A DNA stretch of 64,000 bases from Pseudomonadota bacterium (GTDB lineage Bacteria > Pseudomonadota > Gammaproteobacteria > Legionellales > Legionellaceae): assembly GCA_020051095.1 (NCBI GenBank), contig JAGVJN010000049.1:1-64000 (forward strand), read 5' to 3'. This document shows, one piece after another, positions 1 to 7,662 of the stretch. Within the stretch, counting starts at the first letter, position 1. Each line of letters begins with the position of its first letter. The notes beneath the pieces were generated by a model. It saw nothing but the letters and a program-made list of their open reading frames with translations. It searched no databases and was not told the DNA's origin. A program made the position numbers and the translations under genes.

Positions 1-70
1 CCCCAACCCTCTCCCGCGAGCAAGATTTTACCCCTGGTCAAAATTCTAGCGCGGGCGAGGGGGTTCTCTT
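1..70. repeat. Partial GC-rich palindromic repeat at window edge
   Basis: The first ~70 bases begin with CCCCAACCCTCTCCCGCG and end with GCGCGGGCGAGGGGGTT, which are imperfect inverted copies around an AT-rich centre. This looks like one dispersed palindromic element cut by or close to the window edge. No coding potential is visible. The extent to the left is unknown. Confidence 0.35.
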
Positions 71-236
71 TGGTTTTGCCAATTTTTTCTTATTGAACAA
101 AAATATATCAGGATCACTCAGAGCGAAGCGGAATGCGGGAAATAACCCTCGGCGCAACCGAGACAAAAAAATAACACCCATGGAAATTCAAACGTTTGGC
201 TCTTTTGAGATGTTTCGGCTTTGTCGTGGTTGAGTT

Positions 237-265
237 CCCGTATTACGGCTATGCCTCCATACGGG
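237..265. repeat. Short hairpin just 3' of the OTU gene
   Basis: CCCGTAT and ATACGGG form a 7-bp stem with a 15-base loop, ending four bases from the stop codon of the gene on the minus strand. No T-tract follows on either strand, so a Rho-independent terminator is not well supported. It may be part of a dispersed palindromic repeat. The rest of 70-236 holds no gene that I can support. Confidence 0.4.
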
Positions 266-268
266 CTA

Positions 269-2149
269 CTATTTAAGGATGGGTTCCGCAACAGGAGTGG
301 CTTCCGTTTTTTCCCCTCGATTAAACAAGGAATATAAACCCAGTCCTGTCACAGCGGTCGTTGTAACACCAAGACCAATTGCTGCAGGTATACCGATGCC
401 CGTGCTTGCTACCAATAATCCAACACCAACGCCTGCTAATAGCGCAACGAGAAAAAGGGCGATATTTTTTGCTGCCGCAAATAGCAACTGGAGCGTAAAA
501 CTTCCCGTTGGGGCGGGTGGCGTTGTTTCAGGGATTGCTTTATTGCTGCTTGGAATAGGCAAAACGGAAGTTTCCTGTGGACTATTCGACTCAAGTGCTT
601 CAGGATGTTCTGAGCTATATTTTTCTGCTGCCTCAACCCCAAGTAATCGGATGATACTTGTTTCATTAGCACGCAGCTTCTCCTCAAGCTCGCGTTTTTC
701 TAACGCCAACGTCAGTTTCTTAGTTTGCCATTGTTCCAAAGTTTGTTTGGCTTCTTCTGAATTTGCATTTTGAATGGCTTGTTCCACTTCAGCGATTGTA
801 TCATTGGTTTCCTTCAGTGAGTGCATAATTCCCTCTTGCTCTTTCAAAAGCATATGGATCTCTCTTTCAATAGGACATTCACGTTGTCCTTCAACCAAGG
901 CTAAATAAAATAAGCGTTTTCTTTCTTTTTCGAGATCATCCGTACTGACGGGACTTGGGGTACCGGTTTGTTGGCTTCCTGAATTATCCGTCGCCGCGGG
1001 TTTCTTCAAAGGGTTAATCAATCCACCTGAGCTCTTTGAACCCGATGTATTGTCCATTGACTGACTGGTACCTTTCTTAGCTTTGTGCTGGTTAGCATAG
1101 AGTTCAAGCAACTTTTGTTGCTTTTCAATAGTATCTTTATCCACTGAATTGACATCCACACTTGGAAAACCATCATCTGTTTTCTTTTGGCCAGTAGTGG
1201 CTATTTTTGTAATTGTCCGCAATTCAAATTTTTTAGATGGTCTTTGAGCTTCAGGGATATCGGCAAGCAACTCGCTTGGAATCAATGAGGTCCAATGGGA
1301 ATTATTATGGTTATCTAATAGTATTTGAACGACATCACCCGACATTTGCACGCCATCTCGGGCGATAGAAAAAGAAATCGGGTTTTCTTGGGTGAATTCG
1401 CGGTGCCCCTCTTCACCAATCATACGCTCATTGGTAATAGCGCGATGCATGCATAACATGGTTTCTTCACTTGCCCATATTTTGGGGGTGGCCAAACGAT
1501 GTCTATATTGTTCAAGCAAATTATTGCTATTAAAAAAAGCAATCGTTTTAGCATTTATAAGTGAGTCGAATATCTGAATTTTTCTTTCTTTAGTGAGATC
1601 CGATGGTTTTTCTGTATTGCATAGACGTTTGTATTGCTCTGCAAAATTCTCTCTATGTTCGATATAGAATGACAATATGTTTCTGGCAAAATTGGGCAAT
1701 TTATGAAGCTCTGCAGAACTCAAATCATGCTCCTTTGGAAAAGGGGCATAAGAGGCGATGTCTGAATCACCAACGATTGCTCCTTTAAATTCCATGAGCA
1801 TCGGATAGTTTGCTACTGCAAATATATGGGAAGAGTCATCTTGTTTTGATTGATACTCTAAAATGACTTGTTCTGCCGCAAATTCTCGTAAGGGCTGACC
1901 TAATTTGCATTGGATTTCATTTAACTCGACCTGAGTAAACGCTCTTTTTTCTTTCCGCGTGTCTTCAATTAGCTTTTTTAAGTAATTGCTGTCAACCTCT
2001 TTAACCTTTAATAACTTATCGATAATTCTGCTGGTCATCGCATTATCCTTGGCATGACGCAATACATACATTAACGAGATAGCATAGGCCAAATATCCAC
2101 AATTGCCATCTGCAAAATTGTCGATGAAATAATAGTTTTTACTGCCCAT
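269..2149 (-). CDS. OTU-like cysteine protease (putative deubiquitinase effector) with C-terminal membrane hairpin
   Basis: This 626-residue protein starts at an ATG preceded by AAAGG at six bases. Residues 14-17 read DGNC, the Cys-loop signature of OTU-family deubiquitinases (Cys17 as nucleophile). W225-ASEETMLCMHRA resembles the OTU variable-loop/helix block, and His285 in NSHWTSLI fits the catalytic His. About 200 mostly helical residues separate the Cys block from the W block, which recalls the extended insertion of the Legionella Lot deubiquitinases. Residues ~320-400 are Ser/Thr/Gly-rich and low complexity, ~405-500 look like coiled coil, and ~550-610 contain two hydrophobic segments rich in Gly/Ala. 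Family knowledge: OTU enzymes cleave ubiquitin chains, and bacteria with Dot/Icm inject them into host cells. Injection and membrane anchoring here are inferences. The same-genome Dot/Icm locus at 33-56 kb supports them. No operon partner is seen; a palindromic element lies upstream. Confidence 0.72.
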   Translation of the reverse strand: MGSKNYYFIDNFADGNCGYLAYAISLMYVLRHAKDNAMTSRIIDKLLKVKEVDSNYLKKLIEDTRKEKRAFTQVELNEIQCKLGQPLREFAAEQVILEYQSKQDDSSHIFAVANYPMLMEFKGAIVGDSDIASYAPFPKEHDLSSAELHKLPNFARNILSFYIEHRENFAEQYKRLCNTEKPSDLTKERKIQIFDSLINAKTIAFFNSNNLLEQYRHRLATPKIWASEETMLCMHRAITNERMIGEEGHREFTQENPISFSIARDGVQMSGDVVQILLDNHNNSHWTSLIPSELLADIPEAQRPSKKFELRTITKIATTGQKKTDDGFPSVDVNSVDKDTIEKQQKLLELYANQHKAKKGTSQSMDNTSGSKSSGGLINPLKKPAATDNSGSQQTGTPSPVSTDDLEKERKRLFYLALVEGQRECPIEREIHMLLKEQEGIMHSLKETNDTIAEVEQAIQNANSEEAKQTLEQWQTKKLTLALEKRELEEKLRANETSIIRLLGVEAAEKYSSEHPEALESNSPQETSVLPIPSSNKAIPETTPPAPTGSFTLQLLFAAAKNIALFLVALLAGVGVGLLVASTGIGIPAAIGLGVTTTAVTGLGLYSLFNRGEKTEATPVAEPILK

Positions 2150-2179
2150 AATTAGCCTTTAGGAGTGTAAATTTGAGTT

Positions 2180-2217
2180 ATTATATCAAAATTAGATTAA
2201 ATTAACCATAAATTAAG
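2180..2217 (-). promoter_or_regulatory. Candidate promoter of the OTU gene with PmrA-box-like direct repeat
   Basis: Read on the minus strand, 2217-2198 is CTTAATTTA, two bases, GTTAATTTA: two half-sites 11 bases apart that resemble the Legionella/Coxiella PmrA box (TTAA-type direct repeat). A perfect TATAAT lies 12 bases further on (2185-2180), so a -35 would overlap the second half-site. The start codon is about 31 bases downstream of the -10. The region is AT-rich, so chance occurrence is possible. Confidence 0.4.
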
Positions 2218-2237
2218 CACATGGTGGATGAATAATC

Positions 2238-2336
2238 CTTTGTACTGGACAAAAAACAAAGAACTAATACGAGCCCGGGCACCATTAGCATTGGGCACGG
2301 GCACGTCTTAGATATGAGTTTTTGTCCGGTACAAAG
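2238..2336. mobile_element. MITE-like element, family A, copy 1 (99 bp)
   Basis: The element starts CTTTGTACTGGACAAAAA and ends with the inverted match TTTTTGTCCGGTACAAAG. Flanks TGAATAATC (2229-2237) and TAAATAATC (2337-2345) look like a 9-bp target duplication with one mismatch. The interior carries AACTAATACGAGCCCG and GGGCACGGGCACG blocks shared with the copies at 30160 and 56166. It holds no gene and would need a transposase in trans. Confidence 0.75.
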
Positions 2337-2410
2337 TAAATAATCTAAGTACTGGATAATTATTAACAAGTCGCCATTACAAAGATAAAAAAAATACCAC
2401 GTATAAGATG

Positions 2411-4273
2411 TCAACGTTCCTCGTTAAGCGCTTCAAGGTTTTCTATGGCCTCTAACCAATCTTGTTCCATTTGACTAAGCTGGCTTTTGATAAGGTGTGC
2501 CTTGTCTTGAAGCGACGATAATTTATGTGCATTGCCGGCTTCATACAAGGTGAGATCCGATAGATCATTTTCGATCGTTAGGTGTTCTTGCTGTAGTTCT
2601 GTAATCTGCCTTTCCAGCTTATCAACGCGGTTAGTTAATTGCTTTTTTTGCTTAAATAGCTGTGATGAATCAGCTTTCTTAGTGGTTGAGTTGAGAGAGG
2701 TTTGTAGTTGACTTAGCCATTGATAATAGTCATCGAGATCGCCGTCAAACGCTGATACTCGGTTATTGTATATAAGATAGAATTGGTCAACACTGTTGCG
2801 TAGTAAATGCCTGTCGTGAGAAATCAAAATCATAGCGCCTTCAAAGCGTTGCAGGGCTAGGGTAACGGCGGCACGCATGTCAAGATCCAAGTGGTTGGTC
2901 GGCTCATCGAGCAGTAATAAATTTGGTTTTTGCCAGACTAATTTTGCCAGCGCCAATCGCGCTTTTTCACCCCCTGAAAAATGTTCAATGGTTGTCAGGG
3001 CATTATCCCCTTGGAAGCCAAACCCCCCTAGGAAATTACGTATTTCTTGTTCACTTACTTCGGGTGATAAGGCTTGAATTTGAGCCATGGGGCTTTGATG
3101 AACGTCTAACTCTTCGAGCTGATGTTGGGCATAATAGGCAATATTTAAATGCTTTGCACGATGGATTTGGCCCGCTAATGGTGCGATACGTTGAGTTAAC
3201 GTTTTTATCAAGGTGGATTTCCCCATGCCATTCGGGCCAAGAAGCGCAATTCGATCCCCTGGATTGATGGTTAAATTGACTTTCTGTAAAACGGGTTCGC
3301 CTTTTTGATAGCCCGCGTCTAATTCCTCGCTTTGAAGCATGGGCGATGAAACCCTTTCACAGGGATAAAATTGGAAGGAAAAATTGGAATCCACCTGGGC
3401 TTGTGCGATTAGATTTATTCTCTCAATCGCTTTCAAGCGACTTTGAGCTTGCTTTGCTTTAGATGCTTTATAACGAAACCTATCAACAAACGACATTAAA
3501 TGAGCCACTTTTGCTTGTTGCTTTTCATAGGTAGCTTGTTGTAAAGCGAGCTTTTCGGCCCTAATTAGTTCAAATTGACTATAATTCCCGGAGTATAACG
3601 TGAGTTGTTGGTGTTCAATGTGTAAGGTGTGACTGGTAAACGCATCTAAAAAATCGCGGTCATGTGAGATGATGATGATTGTAGCAGGGCTTTGTTTTAA
3701 CCATTTTTCTAGCCAATAGATAGCCTCCAAATCCAGGTGGTTAGTCGGCTCATCTAACAGCATCAATTCGGCTGGCTTCATAAGGCAGCGCGCCAAATTT
3801 AACCGCATACGCCAACCGCCAGAAAAGGCTTTAACGGCTTCTGTTTGGCGCTCATTGGCAACACCTAACCCCGCTAAGATGGCTGCCGCTTGAGCCGGTT
3901 TTGCGTATCCATCGGTCTCCGAAAGGCGATTATGGCAGGCAACCATTTTATCGGCATCACCTAAGTGTTCGGCTTCCTTTAATTCATGCATCAGTGCTTG
4001 GTAATCGACATCGCCACCCAACACATAGTCGATAGCAGGTTCTTCTGAATCGGGAACATGTTGGGCAAGATGGCTAATGCGCAAATTGTTGTTTAGTAAA
4101 CACTCCCCTTCTTCAGGGTGGAGTTGGCCTAAGATAAGCGAGAATAAACTCGATTTACCTGAGCCATTTTTACCAACCAGGCCAACTTTTTGTTTTTCAA
4201 ATAAGCTAATAGAAGATTTTTTGATAAGAATTTTGTTCCCTTGCATCAGGGTTAGGTTGGTTAAATTAAGCAT
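2411..4273 (-). CDS. yheS: ABC-F family ATPase YheS
   Basis: A 620-residue cytosolic protein with two ABC ATPase domains and no membrane segment. The first nucleotide-binding domain has Walker A GKNGSGKS near residue 36, signature SGGWRMRL and Walker B/LLDEPTNHLD; the second has GPNGMGKS near 349, SGGEKARL and a second LLDEPTNHLD. Between them is a charged linker (residues ~235-290) typical of the ABC-F arm that reaches the ribosomal P/E site. The C-terminal ~90 residues form a coiled coil (KKQLTNRVDKLERQI). Length and sequence blocks such as FSGGWRMRLNLA and WLEKWLK match YheS more closely than EttA or Uup. The family binds ribosomes and relieves stalling during translation. The gene is monocistronic here and divergent from the peptidase-like gene at 4385. 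Confidence 0.9.
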   Translation of the reverse strand: MLNLTNLTLMQGNKILIKKSSISLFEKQKVGLVGKNGSGKSSLFSLILGQLHPEEGECLLNNNLRISHLAQHVPDSEEPAIDYVLGGDVDYQALMHELKEAEHLGDADKMVACHNRLSETDGYAKPAQAAAILAGLGVANERQTEAVKAFSGGWRMRLNLARCLMKPAELMLLDEPTNHLDLEAIYWLEKWLKQSPATIIIISHDRDFLDAFTSHTLHIEHQQLTLYSGNYSQFELIRAEKLALQQATYEKQQAKVAHLMSFVDRFRYKASKAKQAQSRLKAIERINLIAQAQVDSNFSFQFYPCERVSSPMLQSEELDAGYQKGEPVLQKVNLTINPGDRIALLGPNGMGKSTLIKTLTQRIAPLAGQIHRAKHLNIAYYAQHQLEELDVHQSPMAQIQALSPEVSEQEIRNFLGGFGFQGDNALTTIEHFSGGEKARLALAKLVWQKPNLLLLDEPTNHLDLDMRAAVTLALQRFEGAMILISHDRHLLRNSVDQFYLIYNNRVSAFDGDLDDYYQWLSQLQTSLNSTTKKADSSQLFKQKKQLTNRVDKLERQITELQQEHLTIENDLSDLTLYEAGNAHKLSSLQDKAHLIKSQLSQMEQDWLEAIENLEALNEER

Positions 4274-4384
4274 ACGACATCTGTTTAAATAATGTGGGCT
4301 ATAATTTTACTATCTCATGTTGATTTAAACCACTAATTTGTCGATAATCTGGTCACAAGTGTTGAAATATTGTTAGGAGTGCTT

Positions 4385-5371
4385 ATGAAAAAAAAATTCT
4401 ATCCAAAAAATAGTCATAATCAGCAGCATGCTAAGCAAACGCCTTCATACCTTTCGCTTTTTCCAAAGGAATCATTTTCTGAGGAGATTGAAGAAGGATG
4501 CGCCTATGCTAAAAAAGGCAATCTTAGGCAAGAACTAATAAAATATTTAGCATTAAATCAAAGTAACGATATAATTATCGTGACGCAAAAATTGTATAGT
4601 TTTAAAGAAGCGAAACGAAATGAAGAATGGATTTTTGAAACAGGTATTCGAAGATTAGTGCACCATAAAAGTCAAAATGTGCTTGTTATCCCGTTTGATA
4701 TAATGGAATCTAACATAACAGAGTTGACCGATATTTTAGTCCAAGGGAACTATAATACAACTATCTATCATATAGGACATGGGTATTTTGGAATTTTTGA
4801 TGATGCAAACAACGCACGTGAATATGCAGACATATACCTTACTATTTTTGACAAGCTCAAGCCGAAAAAGTTAAAAATATTTGGATGTCATACTGCTGAA
4901 GCACTGGATGAGCGTGAGGCGAAATCCAGCAGCTCTCATTTTAGAAAACAATTTGGCTATCAAGATCAAGATTACTCTAGAATTGAAAATACCTTTCATG
5001 TCTTTGCACAAGAAGTGAGTGAATTCACCGACTACCCTGTATCCGGTTATGTTGGTGCAAGTTTTGAACGCATGGAAAAGTCGAGGCATAATACGCATGA
5101 TAAAAAAATTCATAGTTATTGTGTTTTCTTTACTGATCAAAAGGGCTCAGAAAAACAGATAAGGCAGCATGAAGCTAGGGTAACCTATCAGAATGGTAAA
5201 GTAATAGAATCAGGTCCAAATGGACCTATTTATGACAAAATAGAAAAAGAAAGTTTGGGTTCATTTTTTGCTAAAACCATTTCGGATGTAAAGGAAAATA
5301 GAGATTACGTGAAAGAGCAATTAAATCCATCAAAAGAGGAAGAGCAATTAAATCCATCAAAAATTGACTGA
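4385..5371 (+). CDS. Putative clan CD (caspase-like) cysteine peptidase, candidate Dot/Icm effector
   Basis: The ATG at 4385 has AGGAG five bases upstream, giving 328 residues; an upstream in-frame TTG is less likely. No signal peptide or membrane segment is visible. Two blocks fit the catalytic dyad of clan CD peptidases: YHIGHG (His132) after a beta-strand-like hydrophobic run, and LKIFGC (Cys168) at the end of another hydrophobic strand 36 residues later. VSGYVGASF (~219-227) could be a further core strand. The C-terminus carries a short tandem duplication, EQLNPSK twice (residues ~312-326), followed by the end of the protein. I do not recognise a named family; gingipain, MARTX-CPD or CHAT relatives are possibilities. 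Its codon use is more AT-rich than the neighbouring housekeeping genes, which suggests acquisition. Function as a translocated protease is inference. Confidence 0.55.
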   Translation: MKKKFYPKNSHNQQHAKQTPSYLSLFPKESFSEEIEEGCAYAKKGNLRQELIKYLALNQSNDIIIVTQKLYSFKEAKRNEEWIFETGIRRLVHHKSQNVLVIPFDIMESNITELTDILVQGNYNTTIYHIGHGYFGIFDDANNAREYADIYLTIFDKLKPKKLKIFGCHTAEALDEREAKSSSSHFRKQFGYQDQDYSRIENTFHVFAQEVSEFTDYPVSGYVGASFERMEKSRHNTHDKKIHSYCVFFTDQKGSEKQIRQHEARVTYQNGKVIESGPNGPIYDKIEKESLGSFFAKTISDVKENRDYVKEQLNPSKEEEQLNPSKID

Positions 5372-5465
5372 AACTAACGGCATTGCTTTGGAGTATCCCT
5401 TCGTCTTAGCGTATTGAATATCTTATGATGCTCACTTATAATGCTTTATTTTTGGTCTAAGTGTT

Positions 5466-6491
5466 ATGCGTCGCCAAGACTTTCATTTTCAATTGCCCGA
5501 ATCTTTGATTGCGCAATACCCATTAGCAAACCGTTCTGATTCTCGCCTTTTGGTTCATGATCCCAATCAAGGAGGCTATTGTCATCAACATTTTAAATCC
5601 CTGCCGGAGCATCTACAAGCTGGGGACGTATTGGTGATGAATAATACCAAAGTGATGCCAGCGCGCCTGTATGGGAAAAAATCGACGGGCGGGCAGGTCG
5701 AGGTCTTGATAGAACGAATGGTGGATGACTACCATTGCTTAGCCCATATCAAAGCGAGTAAAGCGCCCAAACCCGGGACGATACTTGTCATTGACGGCCA
5801 ATGGCAAATCGAAGTCACTGGCCGTCAAGATGATTTATTTATGTGTAAATCGTTCTCGTTACTGAATGATATTTTGCAAAAAAGCGGTCATGTCCCTTTG
5901 CCACCCTATATACATCGCCAAGATGAAGTGAGCGACAAGGACCGCTACCAAACAGTTTATGCTGCGCATCAAGGTTCTGTTGCTGCCCCAACGGCTGGAC
6001 TTCATTTTGACAAGCCAATGCTTGATTCTTTGCAATCTCAAGGTGTTCATCTCGCATATACGACTTTACATGTCGGTGCTGGGACATTCCAACCGGTCAG
6101 GGCGGACAATATTTCAGACCACAAAATGCATAGTGAGTGCTATTTTCTTCCAAGTGAAACCGTTGAAATTATCCAAAAGGCAAAGTCAGAAGGCAGGCGC
6201 GTCATTGCTGTGGGTACAACAACGATGCGGACACTAGAGAGTGTCATGCGTTCAGGGTATCTTCAGCCTGGCCATGGCGAAACCGATATTTTTATAACCC
6301 CAGGCTATCAATTTCAACTGTGTGATGGTTTGATTACTAATTTTCATTTGCCTGAATCAACCTTATTGATGTTAGTATCTGCCTTTATTGGTTATAATGA
6401 GGCAATGGCGCTATATCAAGAGGCGATTGGTCAACACTATCGCTTTTTTAGTTATGGAGATACGAGTTTATTATGGCGAAAAGCCCAATGA
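5466..6491 (+). CDS. queA: S-adenosylmethionine:tRNA ribosyltransferase-isomerase QueA
   Basis: A 341-residue protein of the usual QueA length. It begins RRQDFHFQLPESLIAQYP, and contains VMNNTKVMPARL, the GSVAAPTAGLHF block near residue 170, TLHVGAGTFQPV, and a C-terminal ITNFHLPESTLLMLVSAF block, all diagnostic for QueA. The enzyme transfers and isomerises the ribosyl group of SAM onto preQ1-modified tRNA to make epoxyqueuosine. It is the first gene of a queA - tgt-like - yajC - secD - secF run, the common gammaproteobacterial arrangement. Its stop codon overlaps the probable ATG of the following gene as ATGA. Confidence 0.96.
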   Translation: MRRQDFHFQLPESLIAQYPLANRSDSRLLVHDPNQGGYCHQHFKSLPEHLQAGDVLVMNNTKVMPARLYGKKSTGGQVEVLIERMVDDYHCLAHIKASKAPKPGTILVIDGQWQIEVTGRQDDLFMCKSFSLLNDILQKSGHVPLPPYIHRQDEVSDKDRYQTVYAAHQGSVAAPTAGLHFDKPMLDSLQSQGVHLAYTTLHVGAGTFQPVRADNISDHKMHSECYFLPSETVEIIQKAKSEGRRVIAVGTTTMRTLESVMRSGYLQPGHGETDIFITPGYQFQLCDGLITNFHLPESTLLMLVSAFIGYNEAMALYQEAIGQHYRFFSYGDTSLLWRKAQ

Positions 6492-7222
6492 ATCAGGCTA
6501 TCGCGGTTAAAGTGATGCCCCATGACGGGCAGTATTTAACGGATATTGATTGGCATACGGCTAACGTGTCAGCTATTTGCTATGATTTGGAAATGGTTGC
6601 TTTTTATTCTCAGGATGTTAAACCATCTTGGGAGACAATTGCCGACAAAATTCACCCTTGGCCAAATTCTGTCATCCTAGATCTTAGAAACTTGTCCTTT
6701 AAAAAAGACAAATTAACCCTCCAATCCCCCTTAAATGGTCAAAAGCACCGTATTGATTGGGGTCCTTGGCTAATGGAAGCTATCTGCCAATTGGATTATT
6801 ATTGGTTAATGCCTGACAGATCATTGTTGGCTGACTCAGTTGTCGATTGGATGTCTCAATTACCGCAACATAAACTAGTGCAGTTAAGTTCGATTATCAA
6901 TCCATCAAAAGCGTGGCAATTGTTCGAGGAGAGGCAAGCTTTTTGCTTGGAAACGCTCGATCAACAACATACCTGGTTGTTGACTGAGCAATTATGCCCA
7001 AAATCAACTGCGGGTTTGTTATTGGATGAGCATGGTATCTATCAAATCACCGATGATCAATGGGTTAGCTCAACAAAGCCATTGGCGAATCGATGTGATT
7101 GTGAAGCTTGTGGGCTGGGTTTGCAACGATGTTATTTTCATCATCTCCACAGTTATGTCCCGCTTTTGGCGAACCGATATTTAACCATGCATAACCTTTG
7201 TCAACTGAAATTTTACATTTGA
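6488..7222 (+). CDS. Shortened Tgt-like protein lacking the catalytic core
   Basis: This gene occupies the slot where tgt (tRNA-guanine transglycosylase) normally sits, between queA and yajC. It encodes about 244 residues from the ATG at 6488 (ATGA overlap with queA; an ATG at 6473 is also in frame) against ~375 for Tgt. The C-terminus keeps the Tgt zinc-site pattern CDCEAC, followed by RCYFHHL and LTMHNL, and SPLNGQKHRIDW resembles the SPxDGSK segment. I see no DSGGFQ motif and no segment resembling the catalytic Asp region, so transglycosylase activity is unlikely. The frame is open throughout, with no stop or frameshift. It may be a decaying tgt, or a non-catalytic partner as in the eukaryotic two-subunit enzyme. 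A true tgt could lie elsewhere in the genome. Confidence 0.7.
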   Translation: MNQAIAVKVMPHDGQYLTDIDWHTANVSAICYDLEMVAFYSQDVKPSWETIADKIHPWPNSVILDLRNLSFKKDKLTLQSPLNGQKHRIDWGPWLMEAICQLDYYWLMPDRSLLADSVVDWMSQLPQHKLVQLSSIINPSKAWQLFEERQAFCLETLDQQHTWLLTEQLCPKSTAGLLLDEHGIYQITDDQWVSSTKPLANRCDCEACGLGLQRCYFHHLHSYVPLLANRYLTMHNLCQLKFYI

Positions 7223-7296
7223 CCATTGTTATCACCAGCAAATCTAGATATTATGTTCACCCATAATGATTTGTTATGATAAGTAGGAGTATCCTT

Positions 7297-7638
7297 ATGA
7301 GTTTTTTCATTGCTGATGCAGTAGCAGCAGCTTCAAGCAGTGCCCCTGCAGCGGCACCTGGTGAAAGCATGTTCCCAATGTTTATGCTATTAGCTATTTT
7401 TGTTTTGTTCTATTTTATGCTCATACGCCCACAAAATAAGCGTGCTAAAGAACACCAAAAGCTCATTTCTGAGTTGCGCAAAGGTGATGAAGTGATTACC
7501 AATGGTGGCTTTTTAGGTAAAATTGTCAAAATTGATGATCAATATATTAAGGTGGCATTGGCCGATAGCATTGAAGTAACCATTCAACGAAATGCTATCA
7601 GCTCAGTGTTGCCTAAAGGTACCCTAAAGTCTATTTAA
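7297..7638 (+). CDS. yajC: Preprotein translocase subunit YajC
   Basis: The start at 7297 has TAGGAG seven bases upstream, giving 113 residues. After an Ala-rich N-terminus there is one membrane segment (MFPMFMLLAIFVLFYFMLI) followed by RPQNKRAKEHQKL, the YajC hallmark, then the small cytosolic beta domain (LRKGDEVITNGGFLGKI). YajC associates with SecDF and the Sec/YidC holo-translocon in the inner membrane. It lies 24 bases upstream of secD and is almost certainly cotranscribed with it. Confidence 0.95.
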   Translation: MSFFIADAVAAASSSAPAAAPGESMFPMFMLLAIFVLFYFMLIRPQNKRAKEHQKLISELRKGDEVITNGGFLGKIVKIDDQYIKVALADSIEVTIQRNAISSVLPKGTLKSI

Positions 7639-7662
7639 TATCAACGTCGAGAGACACGGACT

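Noticed and set aside
279..773. Open frame opposite the OTU gene C-terminus
   Set aside because: It mirrors the membrane-segment coding region on the other strand, and the OTU frame has motifs and a good start.
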